DNA from: Rhea pennata
Lineage: Eukaryota > Chordata > Aves > Rheiformes > Rheidae
Length of the DNA stretch: 64,000 nt
Assembly (NCBI RefSeq): GCF_028389875.1
Contig: NC_084669.1
Span: forward strand, 7,649,501 to 7,713,500
Reading direction: 5' to 3'
Each line of letters opens with the position of its first letter. Position 1 is the first letter of the stretch. The notes below the pieces were generated by a model. The model was not told the DNA's origin. It saw only the letters and a program-made list of their open reading frames with translations, and made no database searches. The position numbers were made by a program, and so were the translations under genes. Below, piece after piece: positions 15,301 through 25,116 of the stretch.

Positions 15301-18300
15301 CTTGGCCAAAAAAAAAAAAAAGTTTTCATTACCATATTCTAAGCTTTATCCATGCCAATAAAAATAACTGTAGATGGAACTGCAGCCCTCACAGAACTTC
15401 AGTTTCACTTTTTATATGACAATTTTCATTTTCTTGGCTCTTCTTAATATTGCCTTGGGTTAAATAGCCTTGTACGGATGACAAATTTTTGCAGAAATTA
15501 TTCAGGAAGCCAAGCTTCTTCAGGGTTTATTTCATACACATTTTGAATTTCATATCAAAAATATTTACTTCATTTTTTCCTTTTGTTAGATTGAGAGCTC
15601 AATAAGCAAATTCAAACAGAAGTGTAAATGCATTTCAGACAGCTGTGATTTGAGACATTCTTCTAAAATTACTGGAATAATTGAAGTTGTAGGTTGGTAA
15701 TGGGAGGAATTCATAAATAATTTGCTGAGATACTGACAAGAGCAGACAAGTTCCTCACTGTTTTTTACATGTAGACTAGAATTCTACCCTTTTAGTCTAT
15801 TTAGTATTCTTCTAAACAACACTAAGTGGCCAGAAAAATAATGGGAATCAAATTGAATGCAAACTGTAGGAATATATGTGAGTTTTGCCTTCTGGTTTAA
15901 TGAAGCTATGTGAACACCGTCTGCTGCAAAATGTGAAAATTATTCCTCAGTTAAAATGAAATGATTTGATTTTTTTCCCGTTGTCTGTAGTTTGGATTTG
16001 AAAATGAAGAACACTGATTTAAATCGTATTTCTGTCAGAGGTTTTTGTCTACATTTTTACTGATAAACCAATATTACAGAAAAAAATCAAACTCATTTTT
16101 CTACATTATTTTTGATACTTTCCTGAATGTTCTAGAGAGTAGCTTGCCTAAGTAATTCATTTAGTCATTCCCTGCTAGTATCTTATGCACAAACAAGTTA
16201 GAAAGCATGAAAAAGTATCATGGTGCAATATTAGTGTTGAAACATAAGGCTAGATATCTCTGGTATCACATGGGTAAAACAGCTTTCAAAGATGTAAAAA
16301 TTTCTACAGATTGCTGCTGCCCTTTTAAGTGATACTTTTCATGTATGAAACATGAGAGTGTATATGAGTAGAAACTGAAGAAGAGATGAGTTTATAGGTG
16401 AATTTAAATTTGGCCTGTTTGCCTTGCTTCAAACAGATTCTGAGCAGCAGAAGCACAGACTGTAGCACAAAACTAGACAATTAAAATCTAACACGATAAA
16501 GACAGAAATTGTAAAAGTATACTTTCTCAGCTAAAATGCATTAGTAAATGATTTCAGTAATATAGCTATTTGCCTTACATAGCTAAACAGAGTATCTTAT
16601 GTTATCACAATTATCTAGGTGGAATCGCCTAGATTGCTTTAGGTTTGTAACTATTAGCTTTTTTCATTAAATCTACTCTTAAGGCCATATCCTTCAGACA
16701 AACTACCTCTATTTGTGCAAAAACACTTTGTGAAGGCAATAAAACTACTTGGTTAAAGATTAGTCATGTGAATACTCATGTTTTATCTTTTCGGTCTTTG
16801 AACACAGAAGAATCGATATAGCCATAGGACGGTTGTTGTGAAAACAGGAAAGTACAGCAACCAGAAAAGGTAAATTAGTCTTTCTGTTTACTTTTCTTTA
16901 GCTTACTACTAATACAAAAGACCAAGCAACAAGCCAAACTACTTTTCCATGCTCAAATGGCCTTGAGTTCATATAAGGAACTGAGATGAAATGGCCATCT
17001 TTCAGCTTGCTATGGGAACTAGGGAAACGATTTCTTTACTTTAGTCCTTGTGAGGCAAACCTCTAAAGTACATTTTTTTGTTTTTTAATATTTATTTCTA
17101 TCAAAAATACCTGCTAAAGCTTCTCATTTTGTTTTAAACTGTCAGGCCAGGGCGGGGGGGCTGGCTGACCAAAGAAGAGAAAATGAAATGATCTCTTCAG
17201 ATATATGCACTAGGTTCAGCTGAAAAAAATGTGTAGACATGTGTCTAGATGGACAGCTTTTATGTGTAGCTAGTGAGACTACCCACAAGGATGCCTTTAA
17301 CCACCAAGTCTGTGGAGTCCTAGATTGCATGTGAAAAGGCATGCCTGTGTACTACGGTTACAAGGCCCACACATTCTTAGTAGAATGAGTTTGAGCTGAA
17401 CATCTTTTCAGTGTCTTGATATGACACATGAAACTTAGAGGGGATCAGAGGCAAGAGTAAATAAAAAATAAATCCCAGAATCCTCATTTTCCAAGAAATC
17501 TCTGGATCTAGGCTAATATTTCTGAGATTTCCCTCTGCTTTTAAGAACCAGTACGGTTTCCTTCAAAAGTCTATCCCGTTCCCTTATTTTACATTTCTTT
17601 GCAGATGAACCTATGTCAGCGTACATGGGAGTTAGTGAGCAGCTAGAGAAATACAAGACCTGCCACCGCATATCACTGATCTCAAGCTGTAGCTAAGGAA
17701 ATTGGGTTACTGAGTATTTGCACAAGCAAGCACTCTACTGAGACCAAAATACAGATCTTGTTCTTGGATTGTTAAAGCACTAGGCAGTCCTTTCCTCCAC
17801 CCCTTAATGGCAATTAAGGCTAATAAACAGTCTAGGCTCTGCCCTGAAATGGCTGAAGGAATGAAACAGGTTCAGTTCTGACCTTACTGCAGGAGTGATA
17901 ACCTCCAGCAGAACTGAGAAAGCTTCTCGCTGTGGCCAGATTTGTCAAAGCTTACTTGGATGCTAACAAGACAGAGCAGATGTACTGCAACTGCACGCTC
18001 TCAGACTGGAGAAACCACAACCCAGTCACATCACAAGACCTGAAAGCAACCAACTACCTGTCAACTAATGTACATAATCACACTTCTAATGAAGGGCAAG
18101 TGACGCACACAGCCTCACAGGGATGGTCATCTGAAAAATTATTTTCACCTCTGAAATATTAACTCTTTACTTGCTGAGTCCTTATACCAACTGAAAATTG
18201 CTTTTTAATGCAGTTTCTTGAAGCCTCTACATCAGCTAGAGGCTGCTTTGGGCTAATCCAGGAAATAAGCCAAGTATTAAAGAAAATCTGAGGTTGTAGA

Positions 18301-19431
18301 ACATCTGAAATATATTGACCATAGTGTAATTAAATGTGAAATGTGTTAGGGGAAGTAGCTAAAACAATTTCAACTCTGGGAAAGATGACTTGGCAGCATG
18401 CAAGATGGCCCCAGCGAGGCTGACTGGAATTCTTATGAGGAATGGTGAATCTGTCTCAGAATACTTAAAGAAAAGGTACCTAACTGAACAGTAATGGCAA
18501 GTGTGATAATAAATACTTTAAATATAGTGCTTTCTAAAGATTAAGAAAAGTAGCATTTACATAAATACTAGAAGTCAGTGTAGTGAATGCAGTAAGAAGC
18601 AAAATATATGTGACAAATCTCAGCTGTGTCTTTGAATTAAAGAACAGATCCTGGACTTAAGATATAACAGCACACAGGTAATAAAGGATCTTTAGTTCTG
18701 CTTGGATTCTGGTAATATAAAAAGACCAAATTTGTTACATTTAAATTTAAAAAGTCTTTTTTTTTAATCTTGGAAAAGTTATCTCAAAGCTAGAGTACCT
18801 AAAGAGGGGAATCTTGTTTCATGTTATAACAAAAGCCAAGGTCAAGTGAGATAGTAATAGAATCCCTAATTAAAAGACAGGATATCTTAAGCTGGAATGT
18901 GAGCCTTCTGAAGTAAATATCCAATGTACCTGTTCATCTAAAATGTTAGTTCTTGATTAACTGAGTTAAAATTACTTCTGATGATAATTCAAGATGAGCT
19001 TGAACTAAAATACTGGATTTATTTGGGCCAAACTAAACCTTAGATTCAAACGCTAACTATCTTTCTGTTTTGATGTGTTTTGATCTAAACTGTTTGGGCT
19101 CTAAGTCTTTATTAATAACCAGCTCAGTTGCTTTATTTGTATAGGATTGCAAAGGTGTTCACAAACAATCAGTCAAAATATGCTGTGAGATGCATCACAT
19201 TAAACAGGTAAATGAAGACATGAAGTTAAGAGCCTATTTTTTCAGAAGTGAACATTAATTTGGAGTATCTGCATTTGAGCAGTCAATAGGGAATTGTTTC
19301 TTTTTCTCCCATCGCACACAGTGCTCATAATTCCTGAGCAAACTCTGTGTTTTCTCATTAGTTCTAAATATGGAGCTTTGGGTATCTTAAGTAGGACCTA
19401 TCCAAAAAGCAGCATTAAAATGCATTCTTAC

Positions 19432-19908
19432 CAGTACAAGAGAGACATGGAGCTACTGGAGAGAGTCCAGTGTAGGACTACGAAGATGATCAGAGGGCTG
19501 GAGCACCTGCCTTACGAGGAACGGCTGCGAGAGCTGGGCCTCTTCAGCCTGGGGAAGAGAAGGCTGAGGGGGGATCTGATCAATGTGTACAAGTACCTGA
19601 AGGGAGGGTGTCAAGGAGATGGGGACAAACTCTTTTCAGTTGTCCCATGTGACAGGACAAGAGGCAATGGGCAGAAACTGAACCACAGGAAGTTCCGCCT
19701 GAACGTGAGGGGGAATTTCTTCCCTGTGAGAGTGACAGAGCCCTGGACCAGGTTGCCCAGAGAGGTTGTGGAGTCTCCTTCTCTGGAGATCTTCAAGGCC
19801 TGCCTGATGCAGCCCTGTCTACCATGCTCTAGGTGACCCTGCTTGAGCACGGGAGTTGGACTAGATGATCTCCAGAGATCCCTTCCAACCTTACCGATTC
19901 TGTGATTC
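19432..19908 (+). mobile_element. CR1 LINE fragment, 5'-truncated, with ORF2 C-terminus and 3' UTR
   Basis: This is the 3' part of a chicken-repeat-1 (CR1) non-LTR retrotransposon in + orientation. An open frame running to a stop near 19836 encodes the typical C-terminal tail of the CR1 ORF2 reverse transcriptase protein, with recognisable blocks such as ELLERVQ, LREYLGLFSL-like [16 protein letters not shown] and RLPREVV. The catalytic endonuclease and reverse-transcriptase cores are absent, so the copy is dead. It is followed by the conserved 3' UTR (GACTAGATGATCTCCAGAG) and ends in ATTCTGTGATTC, the 8-bp-repeat type of CR1 terminus, without poly(A). The upstream ATG of this frame at 19294 lies in flanking non-CR1 DNA and is fortuitous. 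The 5' boundary is approximate. Confidence 0.93.
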
Positions 19909-21245
19909 ATTCCAGTTCTGAAAACAGTGGTCTAACTTCCTTTCCTGAATTTATACAGTGAGTCAGTTCTAGGATAGTAATAAAATCCCCTAAAATTCTC
20001 AGCCACTATCATTAAAAATAAGTACAGTTATATAAACTAGATAGAGTAGGGGACAGATTTTTCAGTAGGAGAAATAGATGCATTCAACTCAGTGTCAACG
20101 GATCCAACAATTTATTCTAGTTGACGTTCCATGGGTGGTTATCTACAGATTAATATAGTCTAAATACGACCGAGTTGCCCAAACTGTATTTTTGTGCACT
20201 TCTGAGTGGAAGGATTTAGCTCATGACAGAGAAACTTACTTGAGGGATTAGTGATTGAATACTGAGCCAGAGGACATGGACTGTTATCTGGGCAAAGACT
20301 GGGCTCATAAGGGACAAGTAAGATGAGTTTCTCCGGGTGAGCTGAACAGAGTCTTCCCAGGGGATCACTTGGACTGGGGCCTCTTCTGTCTGCATTGTGA
20401 GCAGACTTGTACTGCAACCTAGCTCATCAGAATTTAAAAAAAAAATAAAAAAAAGGATGAGAGGGGAGGATTTGGATGGCCTCAAAGGAAACTTCATATG
20501 CATTAAAGCTTCATTTTTTACCAGGTTTGTTCCAGTAAAATGTAGGATCACCTACATAAGACAACATTGTGCCCGACAGAGTTCCGAACTAGAACTGCAG
20601 AGAGTCTTGATCACCGTATTTTTCTTCTTTTATTTATGTTAAGATCTGGACCAGATCAGGTGCTCACTAGCACAGTATCCTGTTTGAAACAGTGGATGCC
20701 TGAGGACAATTACAGGAACAGGACACCCCATAGCAGTATGTCAGCAGTGTAGATTCCAGCAATCTCTGTATTTAATAAACCTCAATGGATCTGTCCCTCA
20801 TGAATTTACTTAATCACTTTTTGAATCCTGTTTCATGCAGTACCATGAGAACTATAATCTAATTTTGGTCTCTAAGACATGTAATATGAAAACAACAGGA
20901 GGCCCAGGAAAGAATTACATCATTTTGCCAACAGATATTACAAAAGCAGGCAATGACTGAGTACAGCAATGAAGAAAATTGTTAAAACCACTCATTACAA
21001 AATAACCCAGTATTTCATGCTTTGAAACAAAATTATCAGTTAAGACTACTTCACAGTTTCAAAAGAAATGTAATAGCTTTTCTAAGCTTGTGACATGGAT
21101 AGTTCTCTCTTCAGCCTTGTGGCATGCAAATTTTAAAAAGTGCCTTTTCAACTGGTCATATTATCTTGCATTGACTAAAAATGCTTCTACAATTTCTTCA
21201 TCTAAAGATCCTCTGGATCAGTTAGGAATGAGATGAACACAGATA
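19909..21245. other. Spacer between two inverted CR1 copies
   Basis: Unique-looking AT-rich DNA of about 1.3 kb separating the two oppositely oriented CR1 copies. No gene, RNA gene or other repeat is recognised. A short A-rich run near 20436-20455 is the only low-complexity feature noted. Confidence 0.6.
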
Positions 21246-21525
21246 AATCACAGAATCAGTAAGGTTGGAACGGACCTCTGGAGATCATCTAGTCCAACCT
21301 CCCTGCTCAAGCAGGGTCACCTAGAGCATGGTAGACAGGGCTGCATCCAGGTGGGCCTTGAATATCTCCAGAGAAGGAGACTCCACAACCTCTCTGGGCA
21401 ACCTGTTCAGTGCTCTGTGACCCTCACAGTGATTAAATTCCCCCTCACGTTCAGGCGGAACTTCCTGTGGTTCAGTTTTTGCCCATTGCCTCTTGTCCTG
21501 TCACATGGGACAACTGAAAAGAGAT
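21246..21525 (-). mobile_element. CR1 LINE 3' fragment, minus strand, about 280 bp
   Basis: Read on the minus strand this is the same CR1 3' segment as the copy near 19.6-19.9 kb: the end of ORF2 (RLPREVV-type region), the 3' UTR and the ATTCTGTGATT terminus, which lies at 21246 on the + strand. The 5' truncation is inside the ORF2 tail. Close similarity along the whole 280 bp suggests the same or a neighbouring CR1 subfamily. Small differences include a substituted stretch around 21410-21435 where the reading frame is degraded. Confidence 0.93.
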
Positions 21526-22433
21526 TGCATACTGCTTTCTATTTATTTAGACTTCTAGAAAATGTAAACAGCAACTTCTAAATTGAAGCTTAAGTACAAT
21601 TAGCTCTTAAAGGCTCTTTTTTTGGATGGTATGAAGATTCATCTTTTTTTCTGCTCTACTTGACAAATTAAAAATTCTTTTCCATCCTGACCTATTTTAG
21701 CCTTATTCTGTTTTAAATAATGTTTTCTATGTATTGTCTTGGTATCTCTGTTAACATATTTGCTGCTATTTCTGTTTATGTTTTCATTCTCATTGAAAAT
21801 ACTAAAATACACCTGACTTGTTTTATAATTGTCTTTAAGAATAATGAAAACATTCCTCTGAAAGGAGAAAAGTGATTACTGAGCTGAACTCTGCAGAGGC
21901 TTTTAAACTGTCACAAGGTCCATAAAATGTGCCAAATTTCCTGTTCCGCTAGTTTAATGGCAGAAAATGCTCAGTTCAGAAATCTGCAACATGAATTCTT
22001 TTTTTACTGATGTTCTTCCTGATCCAACACCGAGGCTGCTATTGGCTTTCTGAATATATTTTTCTATATATGAAAAGCTATTTAGTTACAAATCCACAAC
22101 CTTTTCATTCTTATTGCATATGCCTGTATTAGACACGGTAAAGGCCTCTAGTAGAGCAGATCAAATTTTGTACTAATGACCTCTCTGGTATTTCTATAGA
22201 AATGCTCTATTAAACACCATGGCATTTCAACTTTCAGTCACAAGACCTATAAAAAATTCATACTCTGAATCTCTAGTTTCAAACCACAGCTCTGCATCGT
22301 TAACAGCTTTTAATCCTCCAGCCCCACACACTTTATGAAGGAAAAGAGGGAAGAGGGCTTTTATTTTCCTGGCATTTAAATTTTACATTTTCTTCTTCTA
22401 CTGTCTGCTTTTTAAAGTAGTTCCAGAGTCTGG

Positions 22434-22465
<32 letters not shown>
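22434..22465. repeat. Poly(A)32 tract
   Basis: Thirty-two consecutive A on the + strand, followed by GAGGA. No retroposon body could be recognised upstream of it, so it is reported as a homopolymer and not as a poly(A) tail. Confidence 0.85.
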
Positions 22466-22471
<6 letters not shown>

Positions 22472-23645
22472 TAGCTTGGATTTTCTGATATTGTTAAAAT
22501 GTAACATTATATGAGAACCATCATCACACTTTGAGCTAGATGATTAACTAAAACTTTAAATAGGTATAAAAACCCCTCAAACATTCAAGTAATTTTTACC
22601 TTAATAGTGTGTGTCTTTCAGAAATTATAGAACTTTATTTCAAGATTGAAAGAAAACACTTCCCATGACACAGGGAAGTACCTGGAAAAACAATGTGTAA
22701 ATGTCATAGTAGTGTTATAACTCTAGTAATAGTAACAGTTTTGATCTGACCTTTAAGTGCATTTGCTAGACCAGACTAATATGCTTTCTTTAAGTATGCT
22801 TATCTTTTCAAGTTAAAATATGATTATACTATATGCCACTTCTGTAAAACAAAATTGAATATAATGTGTCTTCCAGGTTAGCCTCTCAAAATGTTCCGAA
22901 CCAATATTCTGTCTGAAAAGGTAGCCCTGCCTTGCATGTTATATGCTTCTTTCTACACCTCTTCTTCACTGATTTTTAAGCAATTTTTATAAATGTCCAT
23001 TCTTTTTGTAAAAATAATAGTCCTTAATTTGATTGGATGCCACTTACCTGGCCTCCTATACAGGATGTAGCTGTTGTCTTCCTTAAAAGGAGTATGTGAG
23101 CTCAGAGAGGTGAGGATGCCTTCCTTTCCCTATCATCCAACTTCAATGAAGCCAGAGTCTGTGATACAAAGAAACCATTTTGTAATGTATTGCTTACAGC
23201 AGTAGGAATCAGTCCTATACACTGACAATACCTACTCATGTACATCACAAATCAGAACATCACAATGTGCAAAATTCTCAGCTTTGTTCTTTTGTTCATA
23301 TTCCTTTCCTCCCTGTATTTTTTAATTCATTTGCTCAATCACAGATTTTAAACAAAAGTGAATAGTTAATAGCAGAGCCTGTTAAAATGTCACCTAAATA
23401 GTATGTTCAAAATGTGTTAAAAATGTCTCTAATCAACTAGAAACAGAAAAGAGGCTTTGATGAAATCATAAAACTTCCAAGAGCCTCGTCTTGAACCATC
23501 TCCATGGCAATTTTAATTAAAAAAAAAATCCACCTAATTTCCAGGACACTAAATATCCTTCATCTCTTGCTACACCTAGTACATCTCGTTAGCAATCATT
23601 TCCTAACAAGAATGCAGCCTTTTGCAAACTTCTCACAGATTAAAC

Positions 23646-23668
23646 TTTTTTTTTTTTTTTTTTTTTTT
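23646..23668. repeat. Poly(T)23 tract
   Basis: Twenty-three consecutive T on the + strand in intergenic DNA. No attached retroposon is recognised. Confidence 0.85.
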
Positions 23669-24548
23669 CCATTTTATTTCACTTCCCTGCTCAGAGGTGC
23701 TATCTTAACTACGATTTAGGACGACTGTATCCCAAATGCATTTCTCTATAGACAAACATCTCCCTCAGTGATACTTAAATTGCCTATCCTAGGCATTAAC
23801 CTGATCTCCTGGTTAACTAATGAAATCAACTGAACTGTAGTTTATGCATCTGGTAATTAAAATGTCCTCATATTTATTGAAATCACTATGAAAATTTTTT
23901 AGGGAGAGATCAACCTCCATGAGGATAAAACGCTTGCGGGAAGGCAAGCTATCTCCTGCATGTCTATGATGAAAGACAAGACTCGTGAGCTTGTTCACAA
24001 GTTTCGTGTATTTTATGCATTTCATATTTTTGGTATTGACAGAAACGGTCAGTCCAAAGCCCACTGAAGCACTCAGATTTCGGACCAGGCCAAGCACAGA
24101 CTAGAGGACAGGCGCTGGGGCCTTGGCACTGAGGGACTGTTGCAGAAGAAACAATTCTCCGCTCCCGTGAATTTTATAGCAGGAAACTTGTCCTTTTGCA
24201 ATGCATTTCTCCCCTTTCCGTCTCCCTGAAGGGGCCTTTTCCTCAGGAGGCACTTGCCGTCCCTGACTGTGCTTTTTAGAGCAGCGGACCGGGATTAACC
24301 CGGCCCACGGCGCCGGTAGCCCCCAAGCGGGCCCGTGCGGGAGCCCTGGGCCCGGCAGCAGCACGGCGCACAGGCGCAGCCGCCTGCTCCCGCTGGCCGC
24401 CCCGGCCGCTTCGCGGGCAGCCCGCACGCGGGGGCTGCCTCTCGCTCCGCTCCGATCCGGCAGGCCCTGGCCGCGCGGCAGCACCCGCAGCGCCCGCCCG
24501 AAGAGTCACTCAATTCCCGCTCTTCTAACGGCTACGGCGGGGCGGGGC

Positions 24549-24587
24549 AGCCCGCGCGGCAGCGCAGCCCGCGCGGCAGCGCAGCCC
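24549..24587. repeat. 17-bp tandem duplication in the CpG island
   Basis: The unit AGCCCGCGCGGCAGCGC occurs twice without mismatch (24549-24565 and 24566-24582), followed by the first five bases of a third copy. It lies upstream of the likely start-site region. Confidence 0.9.
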
Positions 24588-24746
24588 CGCTCGGCGGTCC
24601 GGCTGGCGGAAGCGGCTGGCGGACGGGAACGCCCAGCCTGGGCGCCCCGCGCAGCGAGGCGGGAGACGCCGGCGGCGGCTCCGCGCCCGCCGCCAGTAGC
24701 AGCGACAGCGGCACACACGGACACGCAGCCGCTCCACGCCCGCACC

Positions 24747-24756
24747 GCGCAGGCGC
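24747..24756. promoter_or_regulatory. NRF1-like site
   Basis: GCGCAGGCGC fits the GCGCANGCGC core of the NRF1 palindrome, a common element of CpG-island promoters. In such GC-rich DNA a chance match is possible. Confidence 0.45.
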
Positions 24757-24780
24757 CGCCACCGCCCGCCCCGCGGCCTG

Positions 24781-24809
24781 TGACGCCAGCGCGCGGCGCC
24801 GTGACGCGA
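24781..24809 (+). promoter_or_regulatory. Pair of CRE-type TGACG half sites
   Basis: TGACGCCA (24781-24788) and TGACGCGA (24802-24809) have the same orientation and start points 21 bp apart, about two helical turns. They resemble CREB/ATF half sites. Function is inferred only. Confidence 0.4.
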
Positions 24810-24832
24810 GCGGCGGAGATTCCACGTCTCCG

Positions 24833-24837
24833 CCAAT
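24833..24837 (+). promoter_or_regulatory. CCAAT box
   Basis: CCAAT within CGCCAATGGG, a good NF-Y context, 24 bp downstream of the second CRE-like half site and about 55 bp upstream of a GC box. This helps place the core promoter at roughly 24780-24950. Confidence 0.5.
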
Positions 24838-24890
24838 GGGGGGACGGGTGGAGGCGAAGGGAGCGCAGCCGTTGGTTGGCCGCGCCACCG

Positions 24891-24900
24891 CCCCGCCCCC
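24891..24900 (+). promoter_or_regulatory. GC box (Sp1/KLF-like)
   Basis: CCCCGCCCCC is a consensus GC box on the minus strand, downstream of the CCAAT box. Confidence 0.5.
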
Positions 24901-24945
24901 TGCCCGCCGGCGCCGCCGCCGCGGAGAGGGCGGGAGGGGACCCGG

Positions 24946-25011
24946 ATGAGGCGGCGGCGGCGCGCGGGGAGCGGCGGCGGCTGGCACCGCGCGGGGGGCC
25001 GCAGCCGTTAA
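24946..25011 (+). other. Possible upstream ORF, 21 codons
   Basis: An ATG followed by an Arg/Gly-rich 21-residue frame ending at TAA (25009-25011). Start context is weak (C at -3, A at +4). It matters only if transcription starts upstream of 24946, which the CCAAT and GC boxes make plausible but do not prove. Confidence 0.35.
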
Positions 25012-25056
25012 CCGTCAGCCCTGGCGCAGTGCCCGCCTCCGGCCGCGGGCCCCGGG

Positions 25057-25074
25057 ATGGCGGCGGCGTGCTGA
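25057..25074 (+). other. Short upstream ORF (5 codons) before PDZD8
   Basis: ATG GCG GCG GCG TGC TGA encodes MAAAC. The start has G at -3 and G at +4, a stronger context at +4 than the main PDZD8 start (A at -3, C at +4). The stop lies 42 nt before the PDZD8 ATG, and there is no other ATG in between. The ATGGCGGC also matches a YY1 core, so the motif may instead act at the DNA level. Confidence 0.55.
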
Positions 25075-25116
25075 GGGGCAGCCCGGGCGTGTGGGCGCGG
25101 GGGCGCCGCGGCGAGG

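Larger units (their letters stand above)
1..19431. other. Intergenic DNA upstream of PDZD8, no gene recognised
   Basis: AT-rich DNA with short, scattered open frames that show no recognisable protein family, no splice-supported exon chain and no RNA gene that I can identify. It holds a (CA)8 microsatellite (2308-2323), a run of 20 C (5566-5585), a 26-nt near-perfect palindrome (6290-6315) and several A or T runs of about 13. The 13900-14500 stretch is more C/T-rich and has two overlapping open frames (98 and 110 codons), which look like chance frames in low-complexity DNA. In other vertebrates the neighbour on this side of PDZD8 is EMX2. Distal enhancers or exons of an antisense lncRNA are therefore possible, but cannot be called from a single sequence. 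Confidence 0.7.
21526..24279. other. Proximal intergenic DNA upstream of the PDZD8 CpG island
   Basis: AT-rich DNA without a recognised gene. It contains a 32-nt A run (22434-22465) and a 23-nt T run (23646-23668). The last 250 bp rise in GC toward the island. Divergent transcription on the minus strand from the island is possible, but no spliced minus-strand product is visible. Confidence 0.6.
24280..25116 (+). promoter_or_regulatory. PDZD8: CpG-island promoter and 5' leader of PDZD8
   Basis: There is a sharp change from AT-rich DNA to very GC- and CpG-dense DNA, which continues into coding exon 1 to about 25560. No TATA box is recognised. Visible motifs include an NRF1-like GCGCAGGCGC (24747-24756), two TGACG CRE-type half sites (from 24781 and 24802), a CCAAT box (24833-24837), a GC box CCCCGCCCCC (24891-24900) and a YY1-like GATGGCGGC (25056-25064). 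This is the usual make-up of a housekeeping-type promoter with dispersed starts. The transcription start cannot be fixed from sequence, so the split between promoter and 5' UTR is unknown. A perfect 17-bp tandem duplication lies at 24549-24582. Confidence 0.88.

Noticed and set aside
19294-19836. A 180-codon + frame as a host gene
   Set aside because: From about 19432 it is the CR1 ORF2 C-terminal tail; the first 46 codons are unrelated flanking DNA.
22434-22465. Poly(A) tail of a processed pseudogene or SINE
   Set aside because: No recognisable gene-derived or SINE sequence precedes it, and no target-site duplication was evident.
24101-24987. Long open frames on both strands through the CpG island (127-204 codons)
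   Set aside because: Very GC-rich DNA has few stop codons. The translations are Arg/Ala/Pro/Gly-rich low complexity, with no domain and no splice support.
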